A stretch of 64,000 nucleotides of DNA from Bacillota bacterium (GCA_023390335.1 JAEWCZ010000066.1:62001-126000), one strand, 5' to 3'; shown: positions 8,048 through 16,568, counted from the first letter of the stretch. Notes: generated by a model not told the origin, from the letters alone. Translations and numbers: made by a program.

Positions 8048-9038
8048 TCAAACACCTTTAAGAGTGAGTTTTTTTGGTGGTGGAACCGATTTTGAGGGTT
8101 ATTACATAAAACATGGTGGCCTTGTTCTTAGTGCTACCATAAATAAGTATATTTACCTTATCATAAATCCAAGGCCTGATAATAATATTGTATTAAATTA
8201 TTCTAAACGGGAAATTGTTCAGGATGTCAACCAAATAGAGCATAATATTTTTCGTGAAGTGCTAAAATTCACTCAAATTACTAAATCAATTGAAATTACA
8301 AGTATCTCTGATATTACTTCCGAAGGTAGTGGTTTGGGCTCTTCCAGTGCATTCATCGTTGGATTATTGAATGCGATTTATACATATAAAGGTATTACTA
8401 AGAAGCCTCATGAGTTGGCTGAGCTTGCATGTAAAATTGAAATTGACATTTTGGGAAGCCCTATCGGTAAGCAGGACCAATATGCGGTAGCTTTTGGTGG
8501 GTTAAGAAAATATCATTTCAACAAAGATGGTTCGGTATTGGTAAATAAAATCGATTTCTCGGCGGAGCATTATAAAAGATTCAAAAATAATACTTTGTTG
8601 TTTAATACCGGAATTACCAGAAAGGTTTCCCCCATATTAAGTGTTCAAAAAGCTAATATTGAAGTAAATTTTAATCATTTGAATATGTTGAAAGAAATTG
8701 CAATAATCGGCGAAAATTATCTGACAAATCTTGATTTTAAAAATACCGGTAATTTACTTAATACTAGTTGGGAAAAGAAAAAGTTACTTTCTAACAAGAT
8801 TAACAATGATGAAATCAATCGTATATACGAATTAGGTAAAAAAGCCGGAGTATTTGGAGGTAAATTGTTAGGAGCAGGTGGGGGAGGGTTCTTTTTATTT
8901 CTTTGTCCGCCGGAGAAGCAAAACAATCTAAGAACCCTTTTAAAGGATTATCAGGAACTACATTTTGAATTTGAGAAACATGGAAGCAGCATAATCTATA
9001 ATAACATGGGGACTCAAACCCAATTAAAAAATGCTTGA
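8037..9038 (+). CDS. hddA: GHMP kinase, D-glycero-D-manno-heptose 7-phosphate kinase-like
   Basis: I place the start at 8037 (MIISQTPLRVSFFGGGTDFEGYY) behind GGTGAGGG. This form is the normal N-terminus of HddA; a longer frame exists but overlaps the previous gene. The 333-residue enzyme has the GHMP ATP loop SEGSGLGSSSAFI and the C-terminal motif KLLGAGGGGFFLFL. HddA phosphorylates heptose 7-phosphate at C1 to give the 1,7-bisphosphate. Its partners GmhA, GmhB and HddC are all encoded next to it. Confidence 0.88.
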   Translation: MIISQTPLRVSFFGGGTDFEGYYIKHGGLVLSATINKYIYLIINPRPDNNIVLNYSKREIVQDVNQIEHNIFREVLKFTQITKSIEITSISDITSEGSGLGSSSAFIVGLLNAIYTYKGITKKPHELAELACKIEIDILGSPIGKQDQYAVAFGGLRKYHFNKDGSVLVNKIDFSAEHYKRFKNNTLLFNTGITRKVSPILSVQKANIEVNFNHLNMLKEIAIIGENYLTNLDFKNTGNLLNTSWEKKKLLSNKINNDEINRIYELGKKAGVFGGKLLGAGGGGFFLFLCPPEKQNNLRTLLKDYQELHFEFEKHGSSIIYNNMGTQTQLKNA

Positions 9039-9255
9039 AAAGTAGACAAACGTAATTTTTACTAAAATCAACTGGAATATGCAATTAATATTACTGGGAG
9101 CGCCGGATATGTTAATTGTGTTAATAAACTAAAATGATCTCTCGGAATCTATAGTGATTATGATAGCCCTTAAGGTTAATAAAAAAGGAATCTTAAAGCC
9201 AGATAAATCAAAGCTTAAAGATTCCGAGAGATTATTAATAATGGAGGAGAGATTT
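9039..9255 (+). promoter_or_regulatory. Structured leader with two mutually exclusive helices before the VOC gene
   Basis: CTCTCGGAATCT (9139-9150) is the exact complement of AGATTCCGAGAG (9219-9230), giving a 12-bp closing helix over a 68-nt loop. Inside, GGAATCTTAAAGC (from 9188) pairs with GCTTAAAGATTCC (ending 9225) in 12 of 13 positions, with a 13-nt loop. Both helices need the same 3' strand, so only one can form. No T-tract follows, and the gene's ribosome site lies about 11 nt downstream, which suggests control of translation or RNA processing. No known riboswitch recognised. Confidence 0.5.
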
Positions 9256-9693
9256 ATGGAAACAAACCGAATAATTCAATTGTGTATAGTGGTTAAAAAT
9301 GTTGAAGTTACAGCCCGTAATTATGCCGATATTTTTGGGATGGATATGCCAGAAATAATTTTAACCGATCCTTTGGAGTACTCACAAAATGAATACAAAG
9401 GCCGATTGACGAATGCCCGAGCCAAGATTGCTTTTTTTCAAATGGGGGACATCGAGTTGGAAATATTGGAACCCAATGAGGTTGATAGTACGTGGCGTGA
9501 ATTTCTTGATAAAAATGGTGAAGGTGTTCACCATATCGCCTTTTATATCAAGGATATGAAAAAAACAATGAGTATGCTTGAAAGTAAGGGTATGCCGGTA
9601 GTTCAAAAGGCAAATTATCCCTACGGAATTGTTGCTTGTATGAACACTAAAGAAAAACTTGGTGTCATTTTAGAACTATTGGAAAGACCATAA
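9256..9693 (+). CDS. VOC/glyoxalase-superfamily protein
   Basis: The start at 9256 (METNRIIQLCIVVKNVE) has an ideal GGAGGAGAG site; the longer frame to 9154 would run through the structured leader. The 145-residue product has two beta-alpha-beta-beta-beta units of the vicinal-oxygen-chelate fold. Metal ligand candidates are the first-module Gln/His position, ELEILEPNE (Glu), EGVHHIAFYI (His) and GVILELLE (Glu), as in methylmalonyl-CoA epimerase and glyoxalase I. Members epimerise, isomerise or sequester compounds, so it could be tailoring or self-resistance. Reaction not assignable. Confidence 0.75.
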   Translation: METNRIIQLCIVVKNVEVTARNYADIFGMDMPEIILTDPLEYSQNEYKGRLTNARAKIAFFQMGDIELEILEPNEVDSTWREFLDKNGEGVHHIAFYIKDMKKTMSMLESKGMPVVQKANYPYGIVACMNTKEKLGVILELLERP

Positions 9694-9758
9694 AGTTTGT
9701 TCAAGAAAGTATATTACTAAAAATGAAATCAATTTAATGGATATGGGGGAACACTTTT

Positions 9759-11564
9759 ATGAAGGAAACCATGAATTACCTTTCATCCCAAAAAATTAAA
9801 ACAGTCATTCTTGCAGGAGGCAAAGGAACAAGATTATATCCATTAATCAGTGATCTCCCAAAACCCATGATTTTGATTGGCGGAAAACCATTACTGGAGC
9901 ATTTGTTGAATCACTCGATAAAATATGGGTTCAGTAAATTTATATTTAAGACAGGATACCTTTCCGATAAAATTGAAGATTATTTTAAGGATGGTGCTAA
10001 TTTTAGCTGTAGTATTGATTATTTTATTGAAAAAGATCCACTGGGGACTTGCGGTGGCTTAAATTATTTAAAAAGTGAAAAATATCCGTTAATTATTATT
10101 TACGGGGATGTATTATTAAATTTGGATTTATCAAAATTGCTTAGCTATCATTTCTGTAGGAAAGCCCAGGCGACTGTAGTTGTACATAAATCGAGTCATC
10201 CGGAAGATAGTGATATTGTAGTTCTGGATGATGACAATCGCATTGTAAAGATCATACATAAACCGGGTTCAGATCAATTTGGAAATATTTCAAATGCGGC
10301 ATTATATATATTGAACCCGGAATGTTTTTCAGAAATCCCTGAAAAGGGTATATTTGACTTTGGAAAAGATTTGCTTCCAAAATTGATTGAGAAAGAATAT
10401 GGAGTCTTTGGCTACAGAACAGAAGAATATATAAAAGATGTCGGCACAATAAAACGGTATGAAGAGGCCAATTCGGATATTTCGTTTGGAAAAGTTTTTA
10501 ATCGGGTTGAGGCAGTTTTTTTAGATAGAGACGGCGTGATAAATGTCGAAATAGGTTTGCTGCATAAAAAGGAGGATTTGACATTAATATCAGATGTTCC
10601 ACAATCTATTAAACTACTAAACGATACAAATATTCCGGCAATTGTCATTACAAATCAGCCGGTTGTTGCTAGAAATCTGTGTACGATACAAGATTTGGAA
10701 AATATCCATAATTTTTTGAGGCTTCTTTTACAAAAAAACGGTGCCTATTTAGGCCGAATCTATTATTGTCCTCATCATCCGGATAAAGGTTTTCCAGAGG
10801 AAAATGTTGAGTATAAACTTGAATGTGATTGCCGCAAACCTAAGATTGGGATGTTATTAAAAGCCAAAAATGATTACCAGATTGATTTATCGAAATGTTT
10901 CATGATCGGGGATACTTCAATCGATATTAAAACGGGATCAGACGCTGGTTGTAGAACTATTTTGGTAAAAACGGGTCGTAAAGAGGAAGATAAAAAGTAT
11001 TGGATTACGCCGGATTATACTTTTGAATGTTTATTGGATGCGGTAACTTTTATTTGTAAATATAACAACACTTCATTTGAAAAAATTATGTCTTCAATTA
11101 ACCAGAAAATACAAAGTTATGAAAGAGTTGTTGTACTAATCGGAGGATGTTCAAAAGATCGGAAATCCAGCTTGGTAAATAAGATTAAGGATGTTTTTCC
11201 AACTGATTCAACCATTATTTCATTAGATGATTGGGCTGTTGAAATTGATCCGATGGATGAAGATAGTGGACTCCACAAGAGGTTTGATTACCTGCAAATA
11301 GCAGAAGATATCCATAATCTTTTACAAGGGGGTTATATTTCGATGAAAGATGGAAGGCATCGTTTTAGACTGACTGGGGAAAAGATAATCATTATCGAAG
11401 GAGCCGTGTCATTAGATATTCCTTACCTTTTGTCCATTTCCGATCTGAAAATTTTTGTTGATTCAAAAGATATTGTTCCGTTACAATCAATTAATCTATC
11501 CAAAGAACTTGAAGAAATGGAATATATTAAAAAAACTGTAAATAATGTTGATTATATAATATAA
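9759..11564 (+). CDS. Fusion: heptose-1-P nucleotidyltransferase + HAD phosphatase + uridine-kinase-like domain
   Basis: This 601-residue protein joins three domains. Residues 12-245 are a nucleotidyltransferase with VILAGGKGTRLYPLI and LPKPMI, as in HddC. Residues 250-430 are a GmhB-like HAD phosphatase: FLDRDGVIN, TNQP, a zinc-type loop with CPHHPDKG and CDCRKPK, and MIGDTSIDIKTG. Residues 438-601 resemble uridine kinase, with a degenerate P-loop (GGCSKDRKSS), SLDDW and IIIEGAVSL. The first two complete the GDP-heptose pathway. The third has Arg in place of the P-loop Gly before Lys, so its activity is uncertain. The start follows a weak GGGGGAAC site. Confidence 0.83.
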   Translation: MKETMNYLSSQKIKTVILAGGKGTRLYPLISDLPKPMILIGGKPLLEHLLNHSIKYGFSKFIFKTGYLSDKIEDYFKDGANFSCSIDYFIEKDPLGTCGGLNYLKSEKYPLIIIYGDVLLNLDLSKLLSYHFCRKAQATVVVHKSSHPEDSDIVVLDDDNRIVKIIHKPGSDQFGNISNAALYILNPECFSEIPEKGIFDFGKDLLPKLIEKEYGVFGYRTEEYIKDVGTIKRYEEANSDISFGKVFNRVEAVFLDRDGVINVEIGLLHKKEDLTLISDVPQSIKLLNDTNIPAIVITNQPVVARNLCTIQDLENIHNFLRLLLQKNGAYLGRIYYCPHHPDKGFPEENVEYKLECDCRKPKIGMLLKAKNDYQIDLSKCFMIGDTSIDIKTGSDAGCRTILVKTGRKEEDKKYWITPDYTFECLLDAVTFICKYNNTSFEKIMSSINQKIQSYERVVVLIGGCSKDRKSSLVNKIKDVFPTDSTIISLDDWAVEIDPMDEDSGLHKRFDYLQIAEDIHNLLQGGYISMKDGRHRFRLTGEKIIIIEGAVSLDIPYLLSISDLKIFVDSKDIVPLQSINLSKELEEMEYIKKTVNNVDYII

Positions 11565-11581
11565 TAAATGAATTCCTTAAA

Positions 11582-11689
11582 ATGAATCATATGTTCGAGC
11601 TATCAGATGATGAGTTAATTGAATATTCTAAAAATAAGTCATATATTCAAAATATTTTTCAAAGGAGAGCTTTAAATTGGCTAAATTAA
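11582..11689 (+). CDS. Possible 35-residue peptide overlapping the MFS start
   Basis: This frame begins MNHMFELSDDELIEYSKNK. It ends at 11689, thirteen bases into the next gene in another frame. The acidic N-terminal half looks like a leader-peptide sequence, but no ribosome site is visible upstream. It may be a coupling ORF or chance. Confidence 0.25.
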   Translation: MNHMFELSDDELIEYSKNKSYIQNIFQRRALNWLN

Positions 11690-12867
11690 ATATACAGAAA
11701 TACCCTTGCAATTTTATACTATTTTATGCTATTAGTTTTATGCCGCCAGCAATTTTCAATTCTTTTTTCCCGGTTTACCTAAGCAATAAAGGATATAATC
11801 AAACAGACATAGGAACACTACTCGCAATAGGACCGCTGATAATACTTGTAGCGCAGCCATTATGGGGAATTACCAGTGATAGGGCAAGATACAAAAATGA
11901 TATATTGTTTATTATTACAATGGGAACAACCCTTTCTGTTTTGCTGTATAACTTTTCAGCATCTTTTTCTTATCTAATTGCCGTAACAGTAATTTTTACT
12001 ACGTTTTATTCAGGGATTATACCTATCGGAGACACAATCATTTTGGAGTCTTTAGAAAGAACCCAGTTTAGTTTTGGGCCTATACGCATGGCTGGAACAA
12101 TAGGATATGCAGTAATGGCGATTATTGCAGGCTTTATTGCGCAAAAGAACATAAATTCTATATTTTTTTTATATGCAATAATCGTTGCTGTTTCCTTGAT
12201 ATTCACCATCCGGATGCCCAAAGTGAAAGGTTATCTAAAACAAGCTAAGGAAAAGGTATCCATAATGAGTTTGTTTAGAGATAAGAAATTAGTAATATTC
12301 CTTATCTTTAACCTGATTATAAGCATTACATTTTGTTTTTACTCAAATTTTTTCCCCTTATATTATATACAGTCAGGTGCTGATAATGTTTTATTGGGAT
12401 TGGCAACGTTTATTTGTTCTATGAGCGAAATTCCATTTCTAATATTTGCTGATAGAATATTAAAAAAAATAGGAACTCATAATGCTCTTATTGGATCAGC
12501 AATAGTTTCAGTGTTACGATGGATTTTATTATTTTTTATTACTAACCCTTATATTAATCTTGCTATGCAAATGCTTCATGGTCTAACATTTATTGTTTTT
12601 AACTATTCTATGGTTACCTATATAAATAAGGAGTCACCCAAGGAGTTTAAAGCAACTGCTCAGGTAATATACACGTTAACCGTAATGGGGATAGCTCGGG
12701 CATTAAGTGGAGTACTTGGAGGTTATCTAAGTAATAGATTTGGAATAAGGCAAATATTTCTTCTGAACACTTTTGTAACCATTATAGCTATAGTGCTGTT
12801 TGTAAGTGCATTTATTGCACTATGTGGGAAAAGGAAAGAACATGTTCAAAATGGTGTTAACCAATAA
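11677..12867 (+). CDS. MFS transporter, HcaT/MFS_1-like
   Basis: The start is TTG at 11677 with an AAAGGAGAG site. The 396-residue protein has twelve predicted helices and opens FYAISFMPPAIFNSFFPVYL, as in the MFS_1-like (HcaT/LacY-related) group. The loop WGITSDRARYK follows helix 2, and a run with GPIRMAGTIGYA lies near residue 130. It is the last rightward gene of the sugar cluster, so export of the cluster product is the simplest role. Uptake of a precursor is also possible. It converges on the MFS-HAD gene, 18 nt away. Confidence 0.82.
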   Translation: MAKLNIQKYPCNFILFYAISFMPPAIFNSFFPVYLSNKGYNQTDIGTLLAIGPLIILVAQPLWGITSDRARYKNDILFIITMGTTLSVLLYNFSASFSYLIAVTVIFTTFYSGIIPIGDTIILESLERTQFSFGPIRMAGTIGYAVMAIIAGFIAQKNINSIFFLYAIIVAVSLIFTIRMPKVKGYLKQAKEKVSIMSLFRDKKLVIFLIFNLIISITFCFYSNFFPLYYIQSGADNVLLGLATFICSMSEIPFLIFADRILKKIGTHNALIGSAIVSVLRWILLFFITNPYINLAMQMLHGLTFIVFNYSMVTYINKESPKEFKATAQVIYTLTVMGIARALSGVLGGYLSNRFGIRQIFLLNTFVTIIAIVLFVSAFIALCGKRKEHVQNGVNQ

Positions 12868-12885
12868 TAGGGGAGAGCTATTACC

Positions 12886-14676
12886 TTACTCGATTTTTTG
12901 TGTCAAATACGTTTTAAAATCTTCAATATTATAAAAGATTTCATCAGGTCTTAATTCTTTTAGTTTCATTTTATCTATCGTACTTGCCCATGCAGCAGAT
13001 AAAATCCTAATGGAGGCTTCCCTTGCTGCACTAATGTCACCAGGCGCATCGCCCACATAAATTGCCTCTTGTGGAGTTAATCTGAATCTTTCCAAAATGC
13101 TTTTTAATCCTTCTGTCTTCCTTGGCCCGGAAATTGAACCGGTTTCAACAGCATCAAATAAATTATTAATTTTGTATTTTGATAGAGTTATTGCAGTACT
13201 TTTTTCTCCTTTGCCTGTTACAATTGCTAATATTATTTTTTTACTTTTAAGAAATGTGAGGATATCAACTATTCCATCAAATGGTTCTGGGCACATATCA
13301 TGCATTTCATCGTAGTATTTAAGGTAATTTTCAACTCCTTTTTCATATTGATTAGGAATCAAAGCTTTCACTGTTCCTTCTTCTGAAGGTCCAAAGGTCG
13401 CAGTAATTTCCTCATCGCTTAATTCTTTTCCTAATAGTGGCTCTATTGATTTTTTAAATGCCTTAATGCACAAAGGTACAGTTTCACCTATTGTTCCATC
13501 TAGATCAAAAATTATAGCTTTTATTGAGTTTGGTTTTTTCATAATTGTATTAATAAAAGAAAATAACATTAGTAATGCAAATGAACAAAAAATAGTAACA
13601 ATTACAGAGTTGATCCCGAAATTTTGAGCAAATATACCTGCTGTATATGGGACTGCCAATGCGCCGAGTCCTCCTAATGAAAAGAAAAGTCCTCCTGCAA
13701 TTCCTGACTTTCCTACCAGATATCCGGCGTTTGCAACGGTTGTTGGGTAAATACCTGCAATGCAAAAACCGAGTCCCAACACACATGCAGTAACAAAAAT
13801 AGAGCTCTTAAAAATTATAAACATTAGGAAGAAAAAAATGCTTCCTGCGCTGCAAATCAAAATGACTCTCTCTTTGGAGATAAATTTAGAAATATATGAA
13901 CAAATCAACCGGCCAAAGATTACGGATACCCACGTTATGGATAGGATATTTTCAGCGCGAGCCTCATCCATTAAGTTTGATCTAACCAAGTATGTAACAA
14001 ACCATCCGTTGATGCTACTTTCCGAACCGACATAAAAGAACAAGATGAGAATTAATATATACAAACGTTTATCAGTTAAAAATCTAAGAGATGAATTCTC
14101 TTTTTTCTTCAGGACGGTAGGGGAGTCCAGAGAAATTAAAGCAAAGAATAAAATTAATATCGCCGACATAAACACTACAAGTATAACTCCAAAGTGCCAG
14201 CCCAGATTAAGCCGGATTGTAACGAGTACGACAAGCGGAGCCAAAAATCCTCCTATCGAGAAAAACATATGCAACAGATTCAAAATACTGGCTTTACCCT
14301 CCACGGAATTATTAACAACTGTATTGACAAGCGTATTCATTGTTCCCCAACCCATACCCGAGATGAAAATAAGTAAAAAGAGAAAAGTTACTGAGTCTAT
14401 TAGCAGTATTCCTCCAAAACCTATCGTAAGGAATATTGCTCCTGATATCAGTGTAATTTTCATTCCGAAAAAATCAGATGCTATTCCGCTAAGCAACCCT
14501 GAACAGAGGTATCCTGCAGCCTGAATAGAAAGCAGAAGGCCTCCGTTTCTATAGTTTAATTCAAAGTCTTTCATTAGGTAGGGAAGCAGTGATCCTGTCA
14601 TTAATACAAGCATTCCGGTAACTATATATGCATAAAAGTTTCCAAACAAAAGTGATTTCTTTACCTTTGTATTCAT
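12886..14676 (-). CDS. MFS transporter fused to a HAD-superfamily phosphatase
   Basis: The start at 14676 (MNTKVKKSLLFGNFYAYI) follows an AAGGAG site; a longer frame to 14730 has none. Of 596 residues, about 1-380 form a twelve-helix MFS carrier of the FucP/YfkF-like kind (SGIASDFFGMK loop). Residues 385-596 are a phosphoglycolate-phosphatase-like HAD domain with intact motifs: FDLDGTIGE, VTGKGEK, the PRKTEG lysine and YVGDAPGD. Such fusions are unusual. It may dephosphorylate a compound as it crosses the membrane, or salvage a sugar phosphate. Placement suggests it serves the heptose cluster. Confidence 0.82.
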   Translation of the reverse strand: MNTKVKKSLLFGNFYAYIVTGMLVLMTGSLLPYLMKDFELNYRNGGLLLSIQAAGYLCSGLLSGIASDFFGMKITLISGAIFLTIGFGGILLIDSVTFLFLLIFISGMGWGTMNTLVNTVVNNSVEGKASILNLLHMFFSIGGFLAPLVVLVTIRLNLGWHFGVILVVFMSAILILFFALISLDSPTVLKKKENSSLRFLTDKRLYILILILFFYVGSESSINGWFVTYLVRSNLMDEARAENILSITWVSVIFGRLICSYISKFISKERVILICSAGSIFFFLMFIIFKSSIFVTACVLGLGFCIAGIYPTTVANAGYLVGKSGIAGGLFFSLGGLGALAVPYTAGIFAQNFGINSVIVTIFCSFALLMLFSFINTIMKKPNSIKAIIFDLDGTIGETVPLCIKAFKKSIEPLLGKELSDEEITATFGPSEEGTVKALIPNQYEKGVENYLKYYDEMHDMCPEPFDGIVDILTFLKSKKIILAIVTGKGEKSTAITLSKYKINNLFDAVETGSISGPRKTEGLKSILERFRLTPQEAIYVGDAPGDISAAREASIRILSAAWASTIDKMKLKELRPDEIFYNIEDFKTYLTQKIE

Positions 14677-14951
14677 AATGATAAAATACTCCTTAACGGT
14701 TGAATAATGTAATTTTACAACTTTAACCATAATATGTAAATAATGTCTTTTTCTTTATACCTGTAACACGAAGAATCCCTCCATGATTTTATTATTTAAT
14801 CGGGGTTATGTCCGTCAAAGTTAGCATATCAAACGATTTTTCTTATAATATGATGCTATAGTGGTTATCCCAATGTTTTTTCGATAATATAAAACTTTAT
14901 TTTACTTTAAAACATGATAAATTCTCTTATTTAATAGGGGGAGATCTTTAA

Positions 14952-15344
14952 ATGTCAGAAAAAATTTCTTTGGTTGAAAAACAATTTACTACTTATCTTA
15001 TAAAATGGTATTTGGGGGAGCGAATAAAATTTATAAAAAGTGATATCAAGCGTAATGAAGAGTTAAGTTGTAGCTTTAATAGTCTAGAAGAAAACAATAC
15101 GTATTTCCTTGATGACCTAGCTTATGAATGTAGCCAGAAACAATGGGTAGAATCAATTGAAAACAAGAATCTCTATTACTATACTAAAAATTTAAATGAG
15201 AAAAAGAAGACCTTAATTTACAGGAATATTATATTGGGAGAATCTCTAACGGAAGTTGCTAGTATGCTAAAAATAAGTAAACAATTAGCTTATGCATATA
15301 AAAAAGAATATTTAAGCATTGCAAAGAAAATCTTAGAAAATTAA
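14952..15344 (+). CDS. Small sigma-70 region-4-like protein
   Basis: This 130-residue protein ends with a helix-turn-helix typical of sigma region 4: 'LIYRNIILGESLTEVASMLK' followed by ISKQLAYAYKKEYL. The N-terminal half is not a normal region 2. Similar proteins are annotated as sigma-70-family factors in clostridia and their mobile elements. The start has a GGGGGAG site. It is divergent from the MFS-HAD gene and may control the cluster, perhaps together with the region-2-like protein at 2908-3099, as SigO and RsoA do in Bacillus subtilis. That pairing is inference. Confidence 0.68.
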   Translation: MSEKISLVEKQFTTYLIKWYLGERIKFIKSDIKRNEELSCSFNSLEENNTYFLDDLAYECSQKQWVESIENKNLYYYTKNLNEKKKTLIYRNIILGESLTEVASMLKISKQLAYAYKKEYLSIAKKILEN

Positions 15345-15624
15345 ATTTAAATATGGGGTAGTGGGAGCATTTATAACGAAGCCATAAAGCTGTCACGAAA
15401 ATTTGCAAGTTAATGGTGTGATGTATAATGGACATTGATTAATGAGGAAGTAATAGAAAGTGGAAAATTTGATAGTATTAATAATATTCCGTTTGTTTAA
15501 ATTACAGCAGACGGTTTTTTAGTAAAAAGAATATCTAGGATTCCACACTCTGAACATGCTAAAATACATAAGGATGTATGGAATATTGATTGTGTTAACA
15601 TGCCCTTATTTTAAAGGAGTAAAA
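15345..15624 (+). pseudogene. Possible gene remnant before the RCC1-repeat gene
   Basis: From about 15432 to 15604 one frame reads like protein (TLINEEVIESGKFDSINN, then ITADGFLVKRISRIP) but has an in-frame TAA near 15499 and no start. Only these fragments remain; no family is recognised. A TTAAAGGAG site at the end belongs to the next gene. Confidence 0.3.
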
Positions 15625-16485
15625 ATGGATAACGTTATACCTAAAATTTATAAAGGCACCATTGCGGCGGGCTGTCGTCATACCATTGGCCTTAAATCTG
15701 ACGGAACTACGATAGCCGTAGGTGATAATAAATATAACCAATGTGATGTTGACGGTTGGTTTGATATTGTCGCAGTCGCAGCTGGTAATGTTCATATGGC
15801 TACAAATACAGGTAATTCTCATACAATTGGACTTAAATCCAACGGAACGGTGTTGGCTGTGGGCTGGAATAAATATAATCAATGTGATGTAAGCGGCTGG
15901 AGCGATATTGTGTCGGTAGCGGCAGGTTGGCGCCGTACCATGGGGCTTAAATCGGATGGTACAGTGATAACTGTTGGCCGAAATAATGAAGAACAATGCA
16001 ATGTAAGCGACTGGCGTGATATAGTGGCAATAACAGCGGGTGACTGGCATACCATCGGACTTAGATTAGATGGTAAGGTGGTGGCTGTTGGTAATAATCA
16101 GTATGGCCAATGCAATGTAAGCAGTTGGTGCGACATAGTTGCGGTTCCAGCAGGTTACCTCCATACAGTTGGGCTTAAAACGGATGGTACTGTGACGGCT
16201 GTGGGTTTGAATAAGCATGCACAATGCAATGTAAGCAACTGGCACGATATAGTGGCGATAGCTGCAGGGAGTAATCATACAATTGGCCTTAGAGCCGACG
16301 GTACAATTGAGGCTGTGGGTTGGAATGAGTACGGCCAATGCAATGTATGTAGTTTGCGCGATATTGTGTCGGTTGCAGCTGGTTGTGCGCATACCGTTGG
16401 CCTCAAATCTGACGGAACAGTGATAGCCGTGGGTGATAATAAATATGGCCAATGTGATGTTAGCGGTTGGAGGGGTATCCGATAA
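15625..16485 (+). CDS. RCC1-like beta-propeller repeat protein
   Basis: The start at 15625 has a TTAAAGGAG site, so the upstream in-frame ATG is not needed. The 286-residue protein is almost entirely repeats of about 38 residues, with consensus 'TVxAVGxNKYGQCNVSGW' then RDIVAVAAGxxHTIGLKxDG, in seven or so copies. This is the RCC1 blade pattern of a seven-bladed propeller. Each unit has a conserved Cys in QCN/QCD. There is no signal peptide or membrane helix. Bacterial RCC1-like proteins are taken to bind protein or peptide partners; partner unknown. Antisense frames in this region are repeat shadows. Confidence 0.82.
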   Translation: MDNVIPKIYKGTIAAGCRHTIGLKSDGTTIAVGDNKYNQCDVDGWFDIVAVAAGNVHMATNTGNSHTIGLKSNGTVLAVGWNKYNQCDVSGWSDIVSVAAGWRRTMGLKSDGTVITVGRNNEEQCNVSDWRDIVAITAGDWHTIGLRLDGKVVAVGNNQYGQCNVSSWCDIVAVPAGYLHTVGLKTDGTVTAVGLNKHAQCNVSNWHDIVAIAAGSNHTIGLRADGTIEAVGWNEYGQCNVCSLRDIVSVAAGCAHTVGLKSDGTVIAVGDNKYGQCDVSGWRGIR

Positions 16486-16568
16486 TCCGGTAAGCCGTTG
16501 GTTTAGTTAAAAGTCAAACCGGACATAAAACTATCATTTTTACTAATCATGTAAGATTTGGAGGATAT

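Noticed and set aside
9154..9255. Longer N-terminus of the VOC protein starting at 9154
   Set aside because: No ribosome site there; METNRI at 9256 has GGAGGAGAG and aligns with the fold's first strand.
13760..14524. Plus-strand frames opposite the MFS-HAD gene, the longest 159 codons
   Set aside because: The minus-strand frame has clear MFS helices and HAD motifs; the opposite frames have neither family features nor start signals.
15595..16452. Long antisense frames (15595-16050 and 16066-16452) opposite the RCC1-repeat gene
   Set aside because: They follow the repeat period of the sense gene and have no ribosome site; they are shadows of repetitive codons.
15625..16485. CRISPR array or satellite repeat
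   Set aside because: The repeats are coding, in frame and of RCC1 type, with no constant-repeat/variable-spacer pattern.
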